From an uncultured Ruminococcus sp. (GTDB taxonomy: Bacteria > Bacillota > Clostridia > Oscillospirales > Acutalibacteraceae), in assembly GCA_905234305.1 (NCBI GenBank), contig CAJOHT010000068.1, positions 1 to 6,037 of the forward strand: DNA of 6,037 bases. The letters are read 5' to 3'. The stretch's first letter is position 1. Each line of letters starts with the position of its first letter. Positions 1 through 6,037 of this stretch are shown here, one piece after another. The position numbers and the translations under genes were made by a program. The notes beneath the pieces are model-generated. The model saw nothing but the letters and a program-made list of their open reading frames with translations, was not told the DNA's origin and searched no databases.

Positions 1-32
1 AAATCGGCGGAACATCGTCTTATCTTAAATAA
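1..32 (+). CDS. Possible C-terminal end of an upstream gene (partial)
   Basis: Frame 3 reads IGGTSSYLK and then a TAA stop at 30-32, 18 bases before a strong intrinsic terminator whose T-run points rightwards. A + strand gene ending just before that terminator is the natural reading. The fragment is far too short to name. Frame 2 also offers a short tail ending in TAA at 26-28, so the frame is uncertain. Frame 1 stays open straight into the sortase, but it would read through both the terminator and the promoter and is not credible as coding. Confidence 0.4.
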   Translation, partial: IGGTSSYLK

Positions 33-50
33 ATCAATAACCGAAAATTT

Positions 51-77
51 CCCCGAGGAATCTCCTCGGGGATTTTT
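51..77 (+). terminator. Rho-independent terminator of the upstream gene
   Basis: A perfect 9-bp GC-rich stem (51-59 pairs with 63-71, CCCCGAGGA with TCCTCGGGG) closes a 3-base loop and is followed by ATTTTT. A short A-run at 44-47 lies on the left, so weak action in the other direction is possible. It separates the upstream gene from the sortase promoter, which begins 14 bases later. Confidence 0.88.
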
Positions 78-90
78 ACGTCATAAAAGG

Positions 91-119
91 TTGACACTTG
101 CGCTTACAATGATTATAAT
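91..119 (+). promoter_or_regulatory. Consensus sigma-A (housekeeping) promoter of the sortase-LCP operon
   Basis: TTGACA at 91-96 and TATAAT at 114-119 are both exact consensus hexamers with the optimal 17-bp spacer. Transcription should start near 126, giving a leader of about 25 bases before the sortase ATG at 151. No operator-like inverted repeat is evident around it. This is what a strong, constitutively used promoter looks like. Confidence 0.92.
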
Positions 120-140
120 ATACAATGTAGATTTTTGTGC

Positions 141-145
141 AGGTG
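141..145 (+). promoter_or_regulatory. Ribosome binding site that fixes the sortase start
   Basis: AGGTG sits 5 bases before the ATG at 151. The in-frame TTG at 91 is the -35 box itself and has no usable ribosome site, so 151 is the start. The PAP2 gene on the other strand uses the same AGGTG with the same 5-base spacing. Confidence 0.75.
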
Positions 146-150
146 TTAGT

Positions 151-942
151 ATGGACAGTGAAAAAAGCGGAAAAAAGTATATAATTGTAATAATAATACT
201 GATTCTTCTTATTGTCGGGACAGTAGCTTTATTTATGTACTTCTTTAACAGCGGCAAGCTGGATACTTTTGATACAGTCAGCAATATAACCGTTTCCGAA
301 ACCGTTGCTCCTAAGGATAATAACAGTAAATCCGAAAAAAGCAATACGATTTCCAATCCTATAGATTTTAAATCTCTTCAAAAGCGCAATGAGGAAATTG
401 TTGCGTGGATAAAGGTTCCCGATACAAATATAGATTATCCCGTAGTGCAAAGCCTTAAATCGGATGATTATTATCTTCACCGCGATATAAACGGTAACTC
501 AAGCTACGCGGGCTCTATTTATATGGAGTATTGCAACAGCGCCGATTTTACCGACAGAGTAACGCTTTTATATGGACATAATATGCAAAATGGATCTATG
601 TTCGCTAACTTGCATAGATTTGAGAATCCCGATTTCTTTAAAAAGCACAGGTATTTTTACGTTTATCTGCCCGATAAAAAACTGACATATGAAGTAGTTT
701 CTGCGCATAATTATTCGGACAGGCATATTATGAACTCTTTTAATTTTACCGAGAATAAGGTTTTTAAGAGTTATCTTGATTATATTTTAAATCCGCGTTC
801 TACCGTAAGAAATGTGCGGAGTAAATTAGACCATAAACTCACTACAGACGATAGAGTTTTAACATTAAGCACTTGCCTTAATTCAGGCGACGGAAGGTAT
901 CTTTTACAGGGGGTATTGGTAAAGGATGAGTTTGCAGAGTAA
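151..942 (+). CDS. srtB: Class B sortase (cysteine transpeptidase)
   Basis: 263-residue membrane-anchored sortase. Such enzymes cleave a sorting signal in a secreted protein and join it to peptidoglycan, or to another subunit, on the outer face of the membrane. A short charged N-terminus and one hydrophobic helix (about 10-32) act as an uncleaved signal anchor. A polar Ser/Asn/Lys-rich linker runs to about 70, and the catalytic domain fills the rest. The opening VAWIKVPDTNIDYPVVQ (84-100) and the YLHRD stretch near 109-112 are typical of class B. Catalytic residues are His143 (YGHNM), Cys242 (TLSTC) and Arg249 (GRYLLQG). The ATG at 151 is preferred because the earlier in-frame TTG lies within the promoter. 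It is the first gene of an operon with the LCP gene, which overlaps its end. Class B sortases often handle NPxT-type signals; no substrate is encoded here, so the target is unknown. The symbol denotes class, not proven orthology. Confidence 0.93.
   Translation: MDSEKSGKKYIIVIIILILLIVGTVALFMYFFNSGKLDTFDTVSNITVSETVAPKDNNSKSEKSNTISNPIDFKSLQKRNEEIVAWIKVPDTNIDYPVVQSLKSDDYYLHRDINGNSSYAGSIYMEYCNSADFTDRVTLLYGHNMQNGSMFANLHRFENPDFFKKHRYFYVYLPDKKLTYEVVSAHNYSDRHIMNSFNFTENKVFKSYLDYILNPRSTVRNVRSKLDHKLTTDDRVLTLSTCLNSGDGRYLLQGVLVKDEFAE
908..913 (+). promoter_or_regulatory. Likely ribosome binding site for the LCP gene, inside the sortase gene
   Basis: AGGGGG at 908-913 precedes the ATG at 926 by 12 bases, which is a long spacing. 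A second purine run, AAAGGA at 921-926, overlaps that ATG and sits 5 bases before an in-frame TTG at 932. The start is therefore either ATG 926 (preferred, stronger codon) or TTG 932, and the difference is only two residues. Either way the signals lie in the last codons of the sortase gene, implying translational coupling. Confidence 0.5.
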
Positions 943-2323
943 TGAGAACAACCATAATAATAAGGGGCTTTATGACGATAACGACTCGTTTTTAGATTTC
1001 GGCGGAGCCGATTCCGAGCGGATTACGGGAAAAAGAGATCACTCCGCTTATTCGGACGGTTCTTCCGACGATGTTGAAAGAGCTACTAAACTTAAAGAAG
1101 CTATTGAGAAGGAGAATTCCTCGGCATATGATGATTTAGATGATTTTATTTACCGCCAGAACAAAAAGCGTACGCGTACTTCGGGTAAACATCATCACCA
1201 TCGCCGTCGCAGTCCGTCAAAACTTTCTCCTGGACATAAGGCTTCCCAAATCAAGAAAAAGCATAAGCATAAACATCATTTCCACAAGCACCACCACAGA
1301 CACCGCAAAAAGCGTTGGCAGAAGGTATTAATCGGATTTTTACTTTTTATACTTGCGCTTTTGATTGCTGCCGCGGTAACGCTTATAATAATGATCAATA
1401 TCGGTAAATCCTCTCTGCTTGATAAGGGCGGAATGAATATCGACGCTCCTAAACAAGCCGAGGTTGTAGATAACGGTAACGTTATTTATTATAATGGCTT
1501 TAAGTACAGGTTTAATGATAATATAACCAGTATTCTTTGTATGGGTATCGATAAGAATAAACTCAGCAAAGTCGGTAAAGACATCGGAACAGGCGGAGAC
1601 GCTGACTCGATTTTCGTTATAGCTATGGATCTCTCGAAAAGCTCTACCAAGATTATAAACATTTCGCGTGATACTATGACTAATATCGGTATCTATTCGC
1701 CTAACGGAAGCTACGTAGGGGAGAAAAAGGCTCAGCTCGCGCTTGCGTACGCCTACGGCGATGGTAAGGAAACAAGCTGTCACAACGAGCTTGTAAGCGT
1801 CAGGGAGCTTTTATATAACGTTCCTATCAATTCTTATCTCGCTTTGGATATTCAGGGCATAAGCGCGATCAACGATTCCGTAGGAGGAGTCGACGTAGTA
1901 TCTCCCGAAACAATCGCCAGCTTTAAAAAGGGCAAGACCTATCATCTTTTGGGCAGTATGGCTCCCGCGTTTGTAATCAGCAGAAGTCACGCTACCGTAG
2001 AAGGCAACAGCCTGCGTATGGAGCGCCAGAAAACTTATCTTGAAAGTTTCGGCTCAACCCTTATGACAAAAACTAAAGAAGACTTAACTACTCCGATGAA
2101 TATTTTTAAAACTGCGTCCCCCTATATCTGTACCAATATTGACGCTTCTAAGGTATCCTACCTTGCGTATAACGCGGTCCGCGGAGAGTATAAGGGCTTC
2201 GATATAGTTACTGTACCTGGTAAGGCTAAGCAGGGCAAGAAATACGCCGAATACTATGTAGATGAGAAAAAATGCTTTGAAATGTTCCTTGATGTATACT
2301 ATATAAACGAAGGAAAAGAATAA
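926..2323 (+). CDS. LCP (LytR-CpsA-Psr) family protein with a His/Lys/Arg-rich cytoplasmic tract
   Basis: 465 residues. LCP enzymes transfer glycopolymers (teichoic-acid-like or capsular) from undecaprenyl carriers to peptidoglycan outside the membrane. The N-terminal cytoplasmic part is long: an acidic region (about 15-75), then an extremely basic, histidine-rich stretch (about 80-130). One membrane helix spans about 133-158. The extracellular LCP domain starts near 200 (ILCMGID). It shows the acidic GDADS site (224-228), SRDT (247-250, with the conserved Arg248 and Asp249), NDSVGGVDV (316-324), and the arginines of ISRS and LRMERQ (Arg353, Arg364, Arg367) that contact the lipid pyrophosphate in family members. 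It ends soon after the LCP domain with no extra C-terminal domain. It overlaps srtB by 17 nt and is followed by a terminator, so the two are co-transcribed. The older label 'transcriptional attenuator LytR' should not be read as DNA binding. The polymer attached is not identifiable from this window. Confidence 0.9.
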   Translation: MSLQSNENNHNNKGLYDDNDSFLDFGGADSERITGKRDHSAYSDGSSDDVERATKLKEAIEKENSSAYDDLDDFIYRQNKKRTRTSGKHHHHRRRSPSKLSPGHKASQIKKKHKHKHHFHKHHHRHRKKRWQKVLIGFLLFILALLIAAAVTLIIMINIGKSSLLDKGGMNIDAPKQAEVVDNGNVIYYNGFKYRFNDNITSILCMGIDKNKLSKVGKDIGTGGDADSIFVIAMDLSKSSTKIINISRDTMTNIGIYSPNGSYVGEKKAQLALAYAYGDGKETSCHNELVSVRELLYNVPINSYLALDIQGISAINDSVGGVDVVSPETIASFKKGKTYHLLGSMAPAFVISRSHATVEGNSLRMERQKTYLESFGSTLMTKTKEDLTTPMNIFKTASPYICTNIDASKVSYLAYNAVRGEYKGFDIVTVPGKAKQGKKYAEYYVDEKKCFEMFLDVYYINEGKE

Positions 2324-2330
2324 TGAAAAG

Positions 2331-2361
2331 GGAGCGGCACAAAAGTGCCGCTCCTGTTTTT
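2331..2361 (+). terminator. Intrinsic terminator of the sortase-LCP operon, between convergent operons
   Basis: A perfect 10-bp stem (GGAGCGGCAC at 2331-2340 with GTGCCGCTCC at 2345-2354) has an AAAA loop and is followed by TGTTTTT. It lies 8 bases after the LCP stop codon. On the - strand the same hairpin is followed by CTTTTC, a poorer T-run, and sits just past the PAP2 stop, so it may also end the opposing operon less efficiently. Confidence 0.93.
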
Positions 2362-2376
2362 AAAAAAATATGTTAT

Positions 2377-2883
2377 TTAAATTATAAGTCCGATCAACCC
2401 AAGTATTATCGAGTAAACCGCTCCTGCGATAACGTCGCTTATGTAGTGAACTCCCGCTATAACTCTTGAAATACACATTATTATTCCAATCACTATAAGC
2501 GCTATTCCTACCCATACACTGAAGCCGAAACTAGCCATAGCTATAGTAAAAATACTTGCCGAGTGACGGCTCGGGAAACTTTTTCCTATCGTATCTTTTT
2601 TTATCAGCGGATCGATATTCATCGCTTCATAAGGTCTCGGTTTATTTATAATGACTCTTAAGATTGAAACGCTTAAAAATGTTACGGCGGGGACTGTAAG
2701 AGTTCTTATAAAGTTTTCGGGACTTCCGCCTTTAATAATAACGATAAAATTATTTATCAAAAGAACGGGGTAAACTGCGTAAATCAAGAGCGGCAAATAA
2801 CGATATATAATTCTTAAAAACAAATATGCTTTATCGTGAGTTCTGAAATATACCTCGATTTTTTTGTATGTATTTTCTGCCAT
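2377..2883 (-). CDS. PAP2-family membrane phosphatase
   Basis: 168-residue integral membrane protein with the three type 2 phosphatidic acid phosphatase signatures. Signature 1 is Arg76-x6-Arg83-Pro84 (ends NKPRP), signature 2 is PSRH at 104-107 with the catalytic-cycle His107, and signature 3 is SRVIAGVHYISD at 139-150 with the nucleophile His146 and its Asp150 partner. The usual first residue of signature 1 is Lys; here it is Arg. Hydrophobic helices are visible near 30-50, 62-79, 110-141 and 149-167, typical of the short bacterial members that dephosphorylate undecaprenyl pyrophosphate or phosphatidylglycerol phosphate outside the membrane. The ATG has AGGTG 5 bases upstream (2889-2893). 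It lies 27 bases after asnB and is the last gene of that unit. Family assignment is firm, but the lipid substrate cannot be decided from sequence. Recycling of undecaprenyl carrier for envelope or cortex synthesis is a plausible role. Confidence 0.92.
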   Translation of the reverse strand: MAENTYKKIEVYFRTHDKAYLFLRIIYRYLPLLIYAVYPVLLINNFIVIIKGGSPENFIRTLTVPAVTFLSVSILRVIINKPRPYEAMNIDPLIKKDTIGKSFPSRHSASIFTIAMASFGFSVWVGIALIVIGIIMCISRVIAGVHYISDVIAGAVYSIILGLIGLII

Positions 2884-2910
2884 GCTATCACCTAGGTTAT
2901 TTTAACACAG

Positions 2911-4746
2911 CTAAAGCTCAATATCAACCTTGTATTTTTTAAACCAGTAATCCAGTTGTATTATATAGGCTAGAATCTGCGGAGCTTTCATAAGCTGGCC
3001 GTACCACGGCGAGCTTATACTTTCGGGATGATTAATAATACTTTCTACTCCTTTTTTGGACAGCAATTCATTCAGCGCTGTTTTATTATTTAAAATTTCC
3101 TTTACCTTTTTGGAGCAAATCCTCATATATTCGGGATTATGCGTTTTAGGGTAAGGGCTTTTTTTACGCCATACTATATCGTAAGGCAGTATATCCTCAA
3201 ACGCTTTTCGTACAATTCCTTTTTCTCTTCCGTTATACGCTTTTATTTCCCAGGGCATATTATATGCGTATTCTACAAGACGATAGTCGCAGAACGGTAC
3301 TCTTACCTCCAACCCGCTGAACATACTGCATCTGTCTTTTCTGTCAAGAAGGCATTGCATAAACCAGTAGAAATTAAGCGAGAACATTTCTCTCATCCTC
3401 GCGCTCAACTCGCTATCCGTACTCAGTTTATCAGCCGCGTTAACAGTATCGAGGTATTTTTGATGGACATATTCTTCTCCTTTAGGTAAAATCCCTTTCT
3501 TTAAAATACTTCTTCGTATTTCCTGAGATCGCGACCACGGGAAATTATCCTCAAAAAGTATTTCCTGATTATGATACCAGGGATAACCGCCGAAAAGCTC
3601 GTCGGCGCATTCGCCCGAAAGCGCTACTGTGTAATCCTTTTTAATTTCTTTGCAGAATAGAAGCAGGGAAGAGTCTACGTCTACGTAACCCGCGAGATCT
3701 CTCGCTTCAACCGCGGGATAAAGCGCTTCTGCAAGGTCGTTGTTATCGAGTATTATTTCCCTGTGTGTTGTGTCTGCGTTTTGTGACATCATTTTTATAT
3801 ATTCTCTGTCGGCAGTCGGTTGAAATAAACTCTTTTCAAAGAATTTTAAATTATCCTTGTATTCGACCGAATACGTCACCGCGTTATCCATACCGTGTTT
3901 TTTATAGTATCGTGACGCGGTTTTTGTAATTATACTGCTGTCGAGTCCTCCCGACAGAAAAAAGCATAACGGAACATCGGAAGCCAGCTGTTTCTCAACA
4001 GCGTCGGTAAGCAGATATCTTACATTTTCTATAGCTTCTTCGGGCGTGTCGGTAAATTCTTTTGCTTCTAATTTAAAATAGCGCGATTTTGTAAGATGTC
4101 CGTTTTTATAGACCGCGTATTCCCCGGGCAATAGTTCCTCTATATTTTTAAAAACGCCGTTACCCGCTGTACGTGCGGGTCCAAGGAAGAATATTTCATA
4201 TAGGCCTTCCTCGTCAACTATAGGTTTAACCCAGCCGCTTTTCAGTATTGTTTTGATTTCCGAGGCAAAAATGATACCGTACTTTGTTTTACTGTAAAAC
4301 AGCGGTTTAACTCCTATCCTGTCCCTGCAAATAAAAATCTTTTTACTTTTCATCTCATAAACCGAAAACGCGAAAATACCGTTTAACCGTTCGGCGCATT
4401 TTTCTCCGTATTCAATATACATTTTTAATACTACCTCGGTATCGCTGTGACCTTTAAATTTATAACCTCTCCTTTTAAGCTCGTTTCTGAGTTCTTCTGT
4501 GTTATAAAGCTCTCCGTTATAAACGATTACGTATTTTTCCCTGTTCATACCGCATATCATCGGTTGTTTTCCGTTTTTCTTATCGATTACAACAAGTCTT
4601 CGGTGAATAAGCGCTGTATTGTGGTCTATAAATATACCATTTTCGTCAGGACCGCGCCTCGATAAAGTTTTCGACATATCCGAAAGCATCTTAATATTCT
4701 CGGATAAATCCTTGTTTTTACTTACTACACCTGCTATTCCGCACAT
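2911..4746 (-). CDS. asnB: Asparagine synthetase, glutamine-hydrolysing
   Basis: 611-residue cytoplasmic enzyme making asparagine from aspartate, glutamine and ATP. The N-terminal class II glutaminase domain (about 1-210) starts MCGIAG, so Cys2 becomes the N-terminal nucleophile after Met removal. Other glutaminase residues visible are RR at 49-50, YNGEL at 77-81 and SDTE at 101-104. The synthetase domain follows, with the ATP pyrophosphatase loop SGGLDSS (265-271), LSGECADELFGG (376-387) and DRCSMFSGLEVRVPFCD (471-487). All key residues are present and the gene is intact. Length is close to Bacillus AsnO-type enzymes (about 614) rather than enterobacterial AsnB (about 554). The start has a full AGGAGGT at 4751-4757 with correct spacing, located inside the end of the ylbJ-like gene, which overlaps by 29 nt. 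Some relatives amidate other carboxyl groups, for example peptidoglycan meso-diaminopimelate; nothing here specifically indicates that, but it is the main alternative. Confidence 0.93.
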   Translation of the reverse strand: MCGIAGVVSKNKDLSENIKMLSDMSKTLSRRGPDENGIFIDHNTALIHRRLVVIDKKNGKQPMICGMNREKYVIVYNGELYNTEELRNELKRRGYKFKGHSDTEVVLKMYIEYGEKCAERLNGIFAFSVYEMKSKKIFICRDRIGVKPLFYSKTKYGIIFASEIKTILKSGWVKPIVDEEGLYEIFFLGPARTAGNGVFKNIEELLPGEYAVYKNGHLTKSRYFKLEAKEFTDTPEEAIENVRYLLTDAVEKQLASDVPLCFFLSGGLDSSIITKTASRYYKKHGMDNAVTYSVEYKDNLKFFEKSLFQPTADREYIKMMSQNADTTHREIILDNNDLAEALYPAVEARDLAGYVDVDSSLLLFCKEIKKDYTVALSGECADELFGGYPWYHNQEILFEDNFPWSRSQEIRRSILKKGILPKGEEYVHQKYLDTVNAADKLSTDSELSARMREMFSLNFYWFMQCLLDRKDRCSMFSGLEVRVPFCDYRLVEYAYNMPWEIKAYNGREKGIVRKAFEDILPYDIVWRKKSPYPKTHNPEYMRICSKKVKEILNNKTALNELLSKKGVESIINHPESISSPWYGQLMKAPQILAYIIQLDYWFKKYKVDIEL

Positions 4747-5767
4747 ATTTACCTCCTGAAATACTGTATAAAAAACTTACTCCCGTAAGGATAAGCACAA
4801 TGCTTCCGATTACCGAACCGCTTAAAGCGGGAGTGATTGTGCCGCTTACGCTTGAAAATACGGGAACAGTTATATTAAATATTTTTAATTGAATAACTGT
4901 AAACGCTGATGTTAGAATTCCTTGTATAATTCTCCATAAGAAAAATATAGGCTTTCTTATTCCAATATCTTTTAATATTTGAAAAACTTGAAAATGAACG
5001 CATATTCCTCCGAAGCCTGCCGCGAATGCGAGAAGCGTAACGTTTTTTTGAGCGCATAGCTTATTACACGCGGAAGTAACTTCAAGCAATAAATTCGCGT
5101 AAACTCCAAAATGCTTTTCTGTTAAACTCAGTATTGCCGAAAACAGACATACCATACCGCACATTTCCATAACGCCTTTAACCGCATCCGATACCGAAGT
5201 GACAAGGATGTTATTATGGTTTTCAATTTTTATTTCATTATTAGAATTATAATCGTGTTTTATATAGTGTTTACTAAAAAAACTTATTGTGATTACCGCC
5301 GCTATCTGAGAGGTCAACAGTATTACTCCTATTTCGATACTGTTTAAAAGGCGTATCCCTACGAACGATATCAAAAACGCGGGACCTGCTCCGAATGCCG
5401 TATATGCGGTTTTCTCAGCCTCTGATTTTGAAATTGCACCGCTTTTATATAATTCCCTGATGCTTACCGCGCCTACGGGATATCCTCCGAATATCCCTGT
5501 TATTACCGCGAAGAAAGCGTTGCCCGATATCCCAAAGAGCTTTTTTGTTATATTGTTAAACCTTTTACCTTTGAAGCTCAGCGTCTTACACGCAGCCGAG
5601 GATAATACCATAAACGGAAATAATGAAGGAATAAGAGCGTCGGCGCAGAAGAATAATCCGTTTTGTACACCCTTTGAGATTTCACGTGAGAAAATAACGC
5701 CTCCTACTCCAGCCAGTACAATAATAATTAGTTTTACGGCGGGAGATAAGGATTTTAATTTATTCAT
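4718..5767 (-). CDS. ylbJ: YlbJ-like sporulation integral membrane protein
   Basis: 349-residue polytopic membrane protein with about eight or nine hydrophobic segments (near 11-27, 36-58, 83-100, 124-140, 143-164, 195-217, 243-262, 272-293 and 318-337). Family hallmarks are GGYPVGA (94-100), FGAGPAF (125-131), LLEVTSAC (227-234) and GFGGICVHFQ (251-260). These recall the GYPxGA and GFGGLSVQAQ motifs of Bacillus YlbJ, a mother-cell protein needed for spore cortex formation, related to nucleoside-recognition/gate membrane proteins. It probably transports something, but no substrate is established. A modest GGTGA (5777-5781) lies 9 bases before the ATG. It is the first gene of the unit ylbJ-asnB-PAP2, and its final codons cover the asnB ribosome site and start. 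It is divergent from the yqfC-like gene. The length is somewhat short of Bacillus YlbJ (about 400), so equivalence of function is inferred. Confidence 0.82.
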   Translation of the reverse strand: MNKLKSLSPAVKLIIIVLAGVGGVIFSREISKGVQNGLFFCADALIPSLFPFMVLSSAACKTLSFKGKRFNNITKKLFGISGNAFFAVITGIFGGYPVGAVSIRELYKSGAISKSEAEKTAYTAFGAGPAFLISFVGIRLLNSIEIGVILLTSQIAAVITISFFSKHYIKHDYNSNNEIKIENHNNILVTSVSDAVKGVMEMCGMVCLFSAILSLTEKHFGVYANLLLEVTSACNKLCAQKNVTLLAFAAGFGGICVHFQVFQILKDIGIRKPIFFLWRIIQGILTSAFTVIQLKIFNITVPVFSSVSGTITPALSGSVIGSIVLILTGVSFLYSISGGKYVRNSRCSK

Positions 5768-5798
5768 TATTTGTATTCACCGCTAATATATATGTAAA

Positions 5799-5805
5799 AG
5801 GGTGA
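5799..5805 (+). promoter_or_regulatory. Ribosome binding site of the yqfC-like gene
   Basis: AGGGTGA at 5799-5805 is 6 bases before the ATG at 5812. An overlapping ATG at 5805 opens only a six-codon frame that ends in TAA, which confirms 5812 as the start. Confidence 0.75.
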
Positions 5806-5811
5806 TGGATA

Positions 5812-6037
5812 ATGAGAAAAAATAAGAATAAAATTAAATCAACTCTGCCTGTTGAGTTTAATTATAATCTGCCGATTTTAGAGCTTACGGGCAACAGAAG
5901 CGCTGTTGTTGAGGGATCGACAGGCGTACTTCACTACGGAAACGAGAATATAAGGATCAATACGCGAAAATTTGTTATAGATTTTTCGGGCAGAGGACTG
6001 AGTATAAAGTGTATTTCGCCCTCGTGCGTAATAGTCG
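5812..6037 (+). CDS. yqfC: YqfC/YabP-family sporulation protein (5' part, runs off the window)
   Basis: 75 codons are present with no stop before the window edge. Bacillus YqfC is about 90-95 residues, so perhaps 80% is shown. After a short Lys/Asn-rich start, the stretch LPILELTGNRSAVVEG (residues 20-35) followed by TGVLHYGNENIRINT (37-51) and FSGRGLSIKCISP (57-69) matches the pattern of the YabP/YqfC family: 'LP.L.L.GN....VE', then 'G.L.Y....I.I.T', then 'G..L.I'. In Bacillus, yqfC is a sigma-E (mother-cell) gene normally followed by yqfD. Seeing yqfD just beyond the edge would settle the name over YabP. It is divergent from ylbJ with 44 bp between start codons, so the two probably share a control region. 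Confidence 0.82.
   Translation, partial: MRKNKNKIKSTLPVEFNYNLPILELTGNRSAVVEGSTGVLHYGNENIRINTRKFVIDFSGRGLSIKCISPSCVIV

Noticed and set aside
81..480. Two - strand open frames opposite the 5' part of the sortase gene
   Set aside because: They lie antisense to a gene with complete family motifs, have no ribosome site worth noting, and have low-complexity Ile/Leu-rich translations that mirror the membrane helix and AT-rich linker.
1190..1312. Possible tandem repeat or short-repeat array from the CAT/CAC/AAG-rich DNA
   Set aside because: Codons vary irregularly (CAT, CAC, AAG, AAA, CGC), there is no fixed repeat unit, and the tract stays in frame. It is protein-level composition bias, not a DNA repeat array.
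1140..1783. Overlapping open frames on both strands within the LCP gene
   Set aside because: They are alternate-frame shadows of the LCP gene; the + strand one is the shifted reading of the His/Arg-rich repeat-like codons. No domains are recognisable.
2884..2910. Separate promoter or terminator between asnB and the PAP2 gene
   Set aside because: The 27-bp gap holds only the AGGTG ribosome site; no hairpin with a T-run and no -35/-10 pair is visible.
3139..3489. 116-codon + strand frame inside asnB
   Set aside because: It is antisense to well-conserved synthetase sequence and shows no family motif; the same holds for the 4447-4665 frame.
4875..5057. 60-codon - strand frame and the 5460-5786 + strand frame within ylbJ
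   Set aside because: Both overlap the ylbJ-like gene, whose motifs GGYPVGA and GFGGICVHFQ cover these areas, and neither has a plausible translation start context.
5763..5800. Sigma-E-like promoter boxes (CATTAT and TAATATAT on +, CATATATA on -) between ylbJ and yqfC
   Set aside because: Only partial matches to the sigma-E consensus in a very AT-rich 44-bp gap, where such matches occur by chance. Not strong enough to annotate.

Overview
The window looks like chromosome of a low-GC, spore-forming Firmicute of the class Clostridia. The support is a class B sortase and a LytR-CpsA-Psr (LCP) protein, which are Gram-positive envelope enzymes; two sporulation genes (a YlbJ-like membrane protein and a YqfC/YabP-family protein); strong AGGAGG-type ribosome binding sites; and AT-rich codon choice. 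A gut Oscillospiraceae-type organism would fit, but genus cannot be read from this sequence alone.

Left half, + strand. The window opens with what is probably the last few codons of an upstream gene, closed by a strong intrinsic terminator (51-77). A consensus housekeeping promoter (TTGACA, 17 bp, TATAAT) follows at once and drives a two-gene operon: a class B sortase (151-942) and an LCP-family protein (926-2323) that overlaps it by 17 nt. A perfect 10-bp hairpin terminator (2331-2361) ends this operon. Both products are single-pass membrane proteins with catalytic domains outside the cell. Both attach things to the cell wall: sortases attach proteins, and LCP enzymes attach glycopolymers. 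The LCP protein carries an unusual His/Lys/Arg-rich stretch just before its membrane helix.

Right half, - strand. Reading right to left, ylbJ-like (5767-4718), asnB-type asparagine synthetase (4746-2911) and a small PAP2 membrane phosphatase (2883-2377) form a tight unit. ylbJ overlaps asnB by 29 nt, and 27 nt separate asnB from the PAP2 gene. The association with ylbJ raises the possibility that this asparagine synthetase is a sporulation-stage enzyme, comparable to Bacillus AsnO.

Far right, + strand. A divergent yqfC-like gene starts at 5812, 44 bp from the ylbJ start codon, and runs off the window edge. In Bacillus, ylbJ and yqfC both belong to the mother-cell programme.

I see no RNA genes, mobile elements, CRISPR arrays or long repeats. 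No gene-free stretch exceeds about 120 bases. Nothing here amounts to a clearly new system. The most notable points are the basic/histidine tract of the LCP protein and the ylbJ-asnB-PAP2 gene order.
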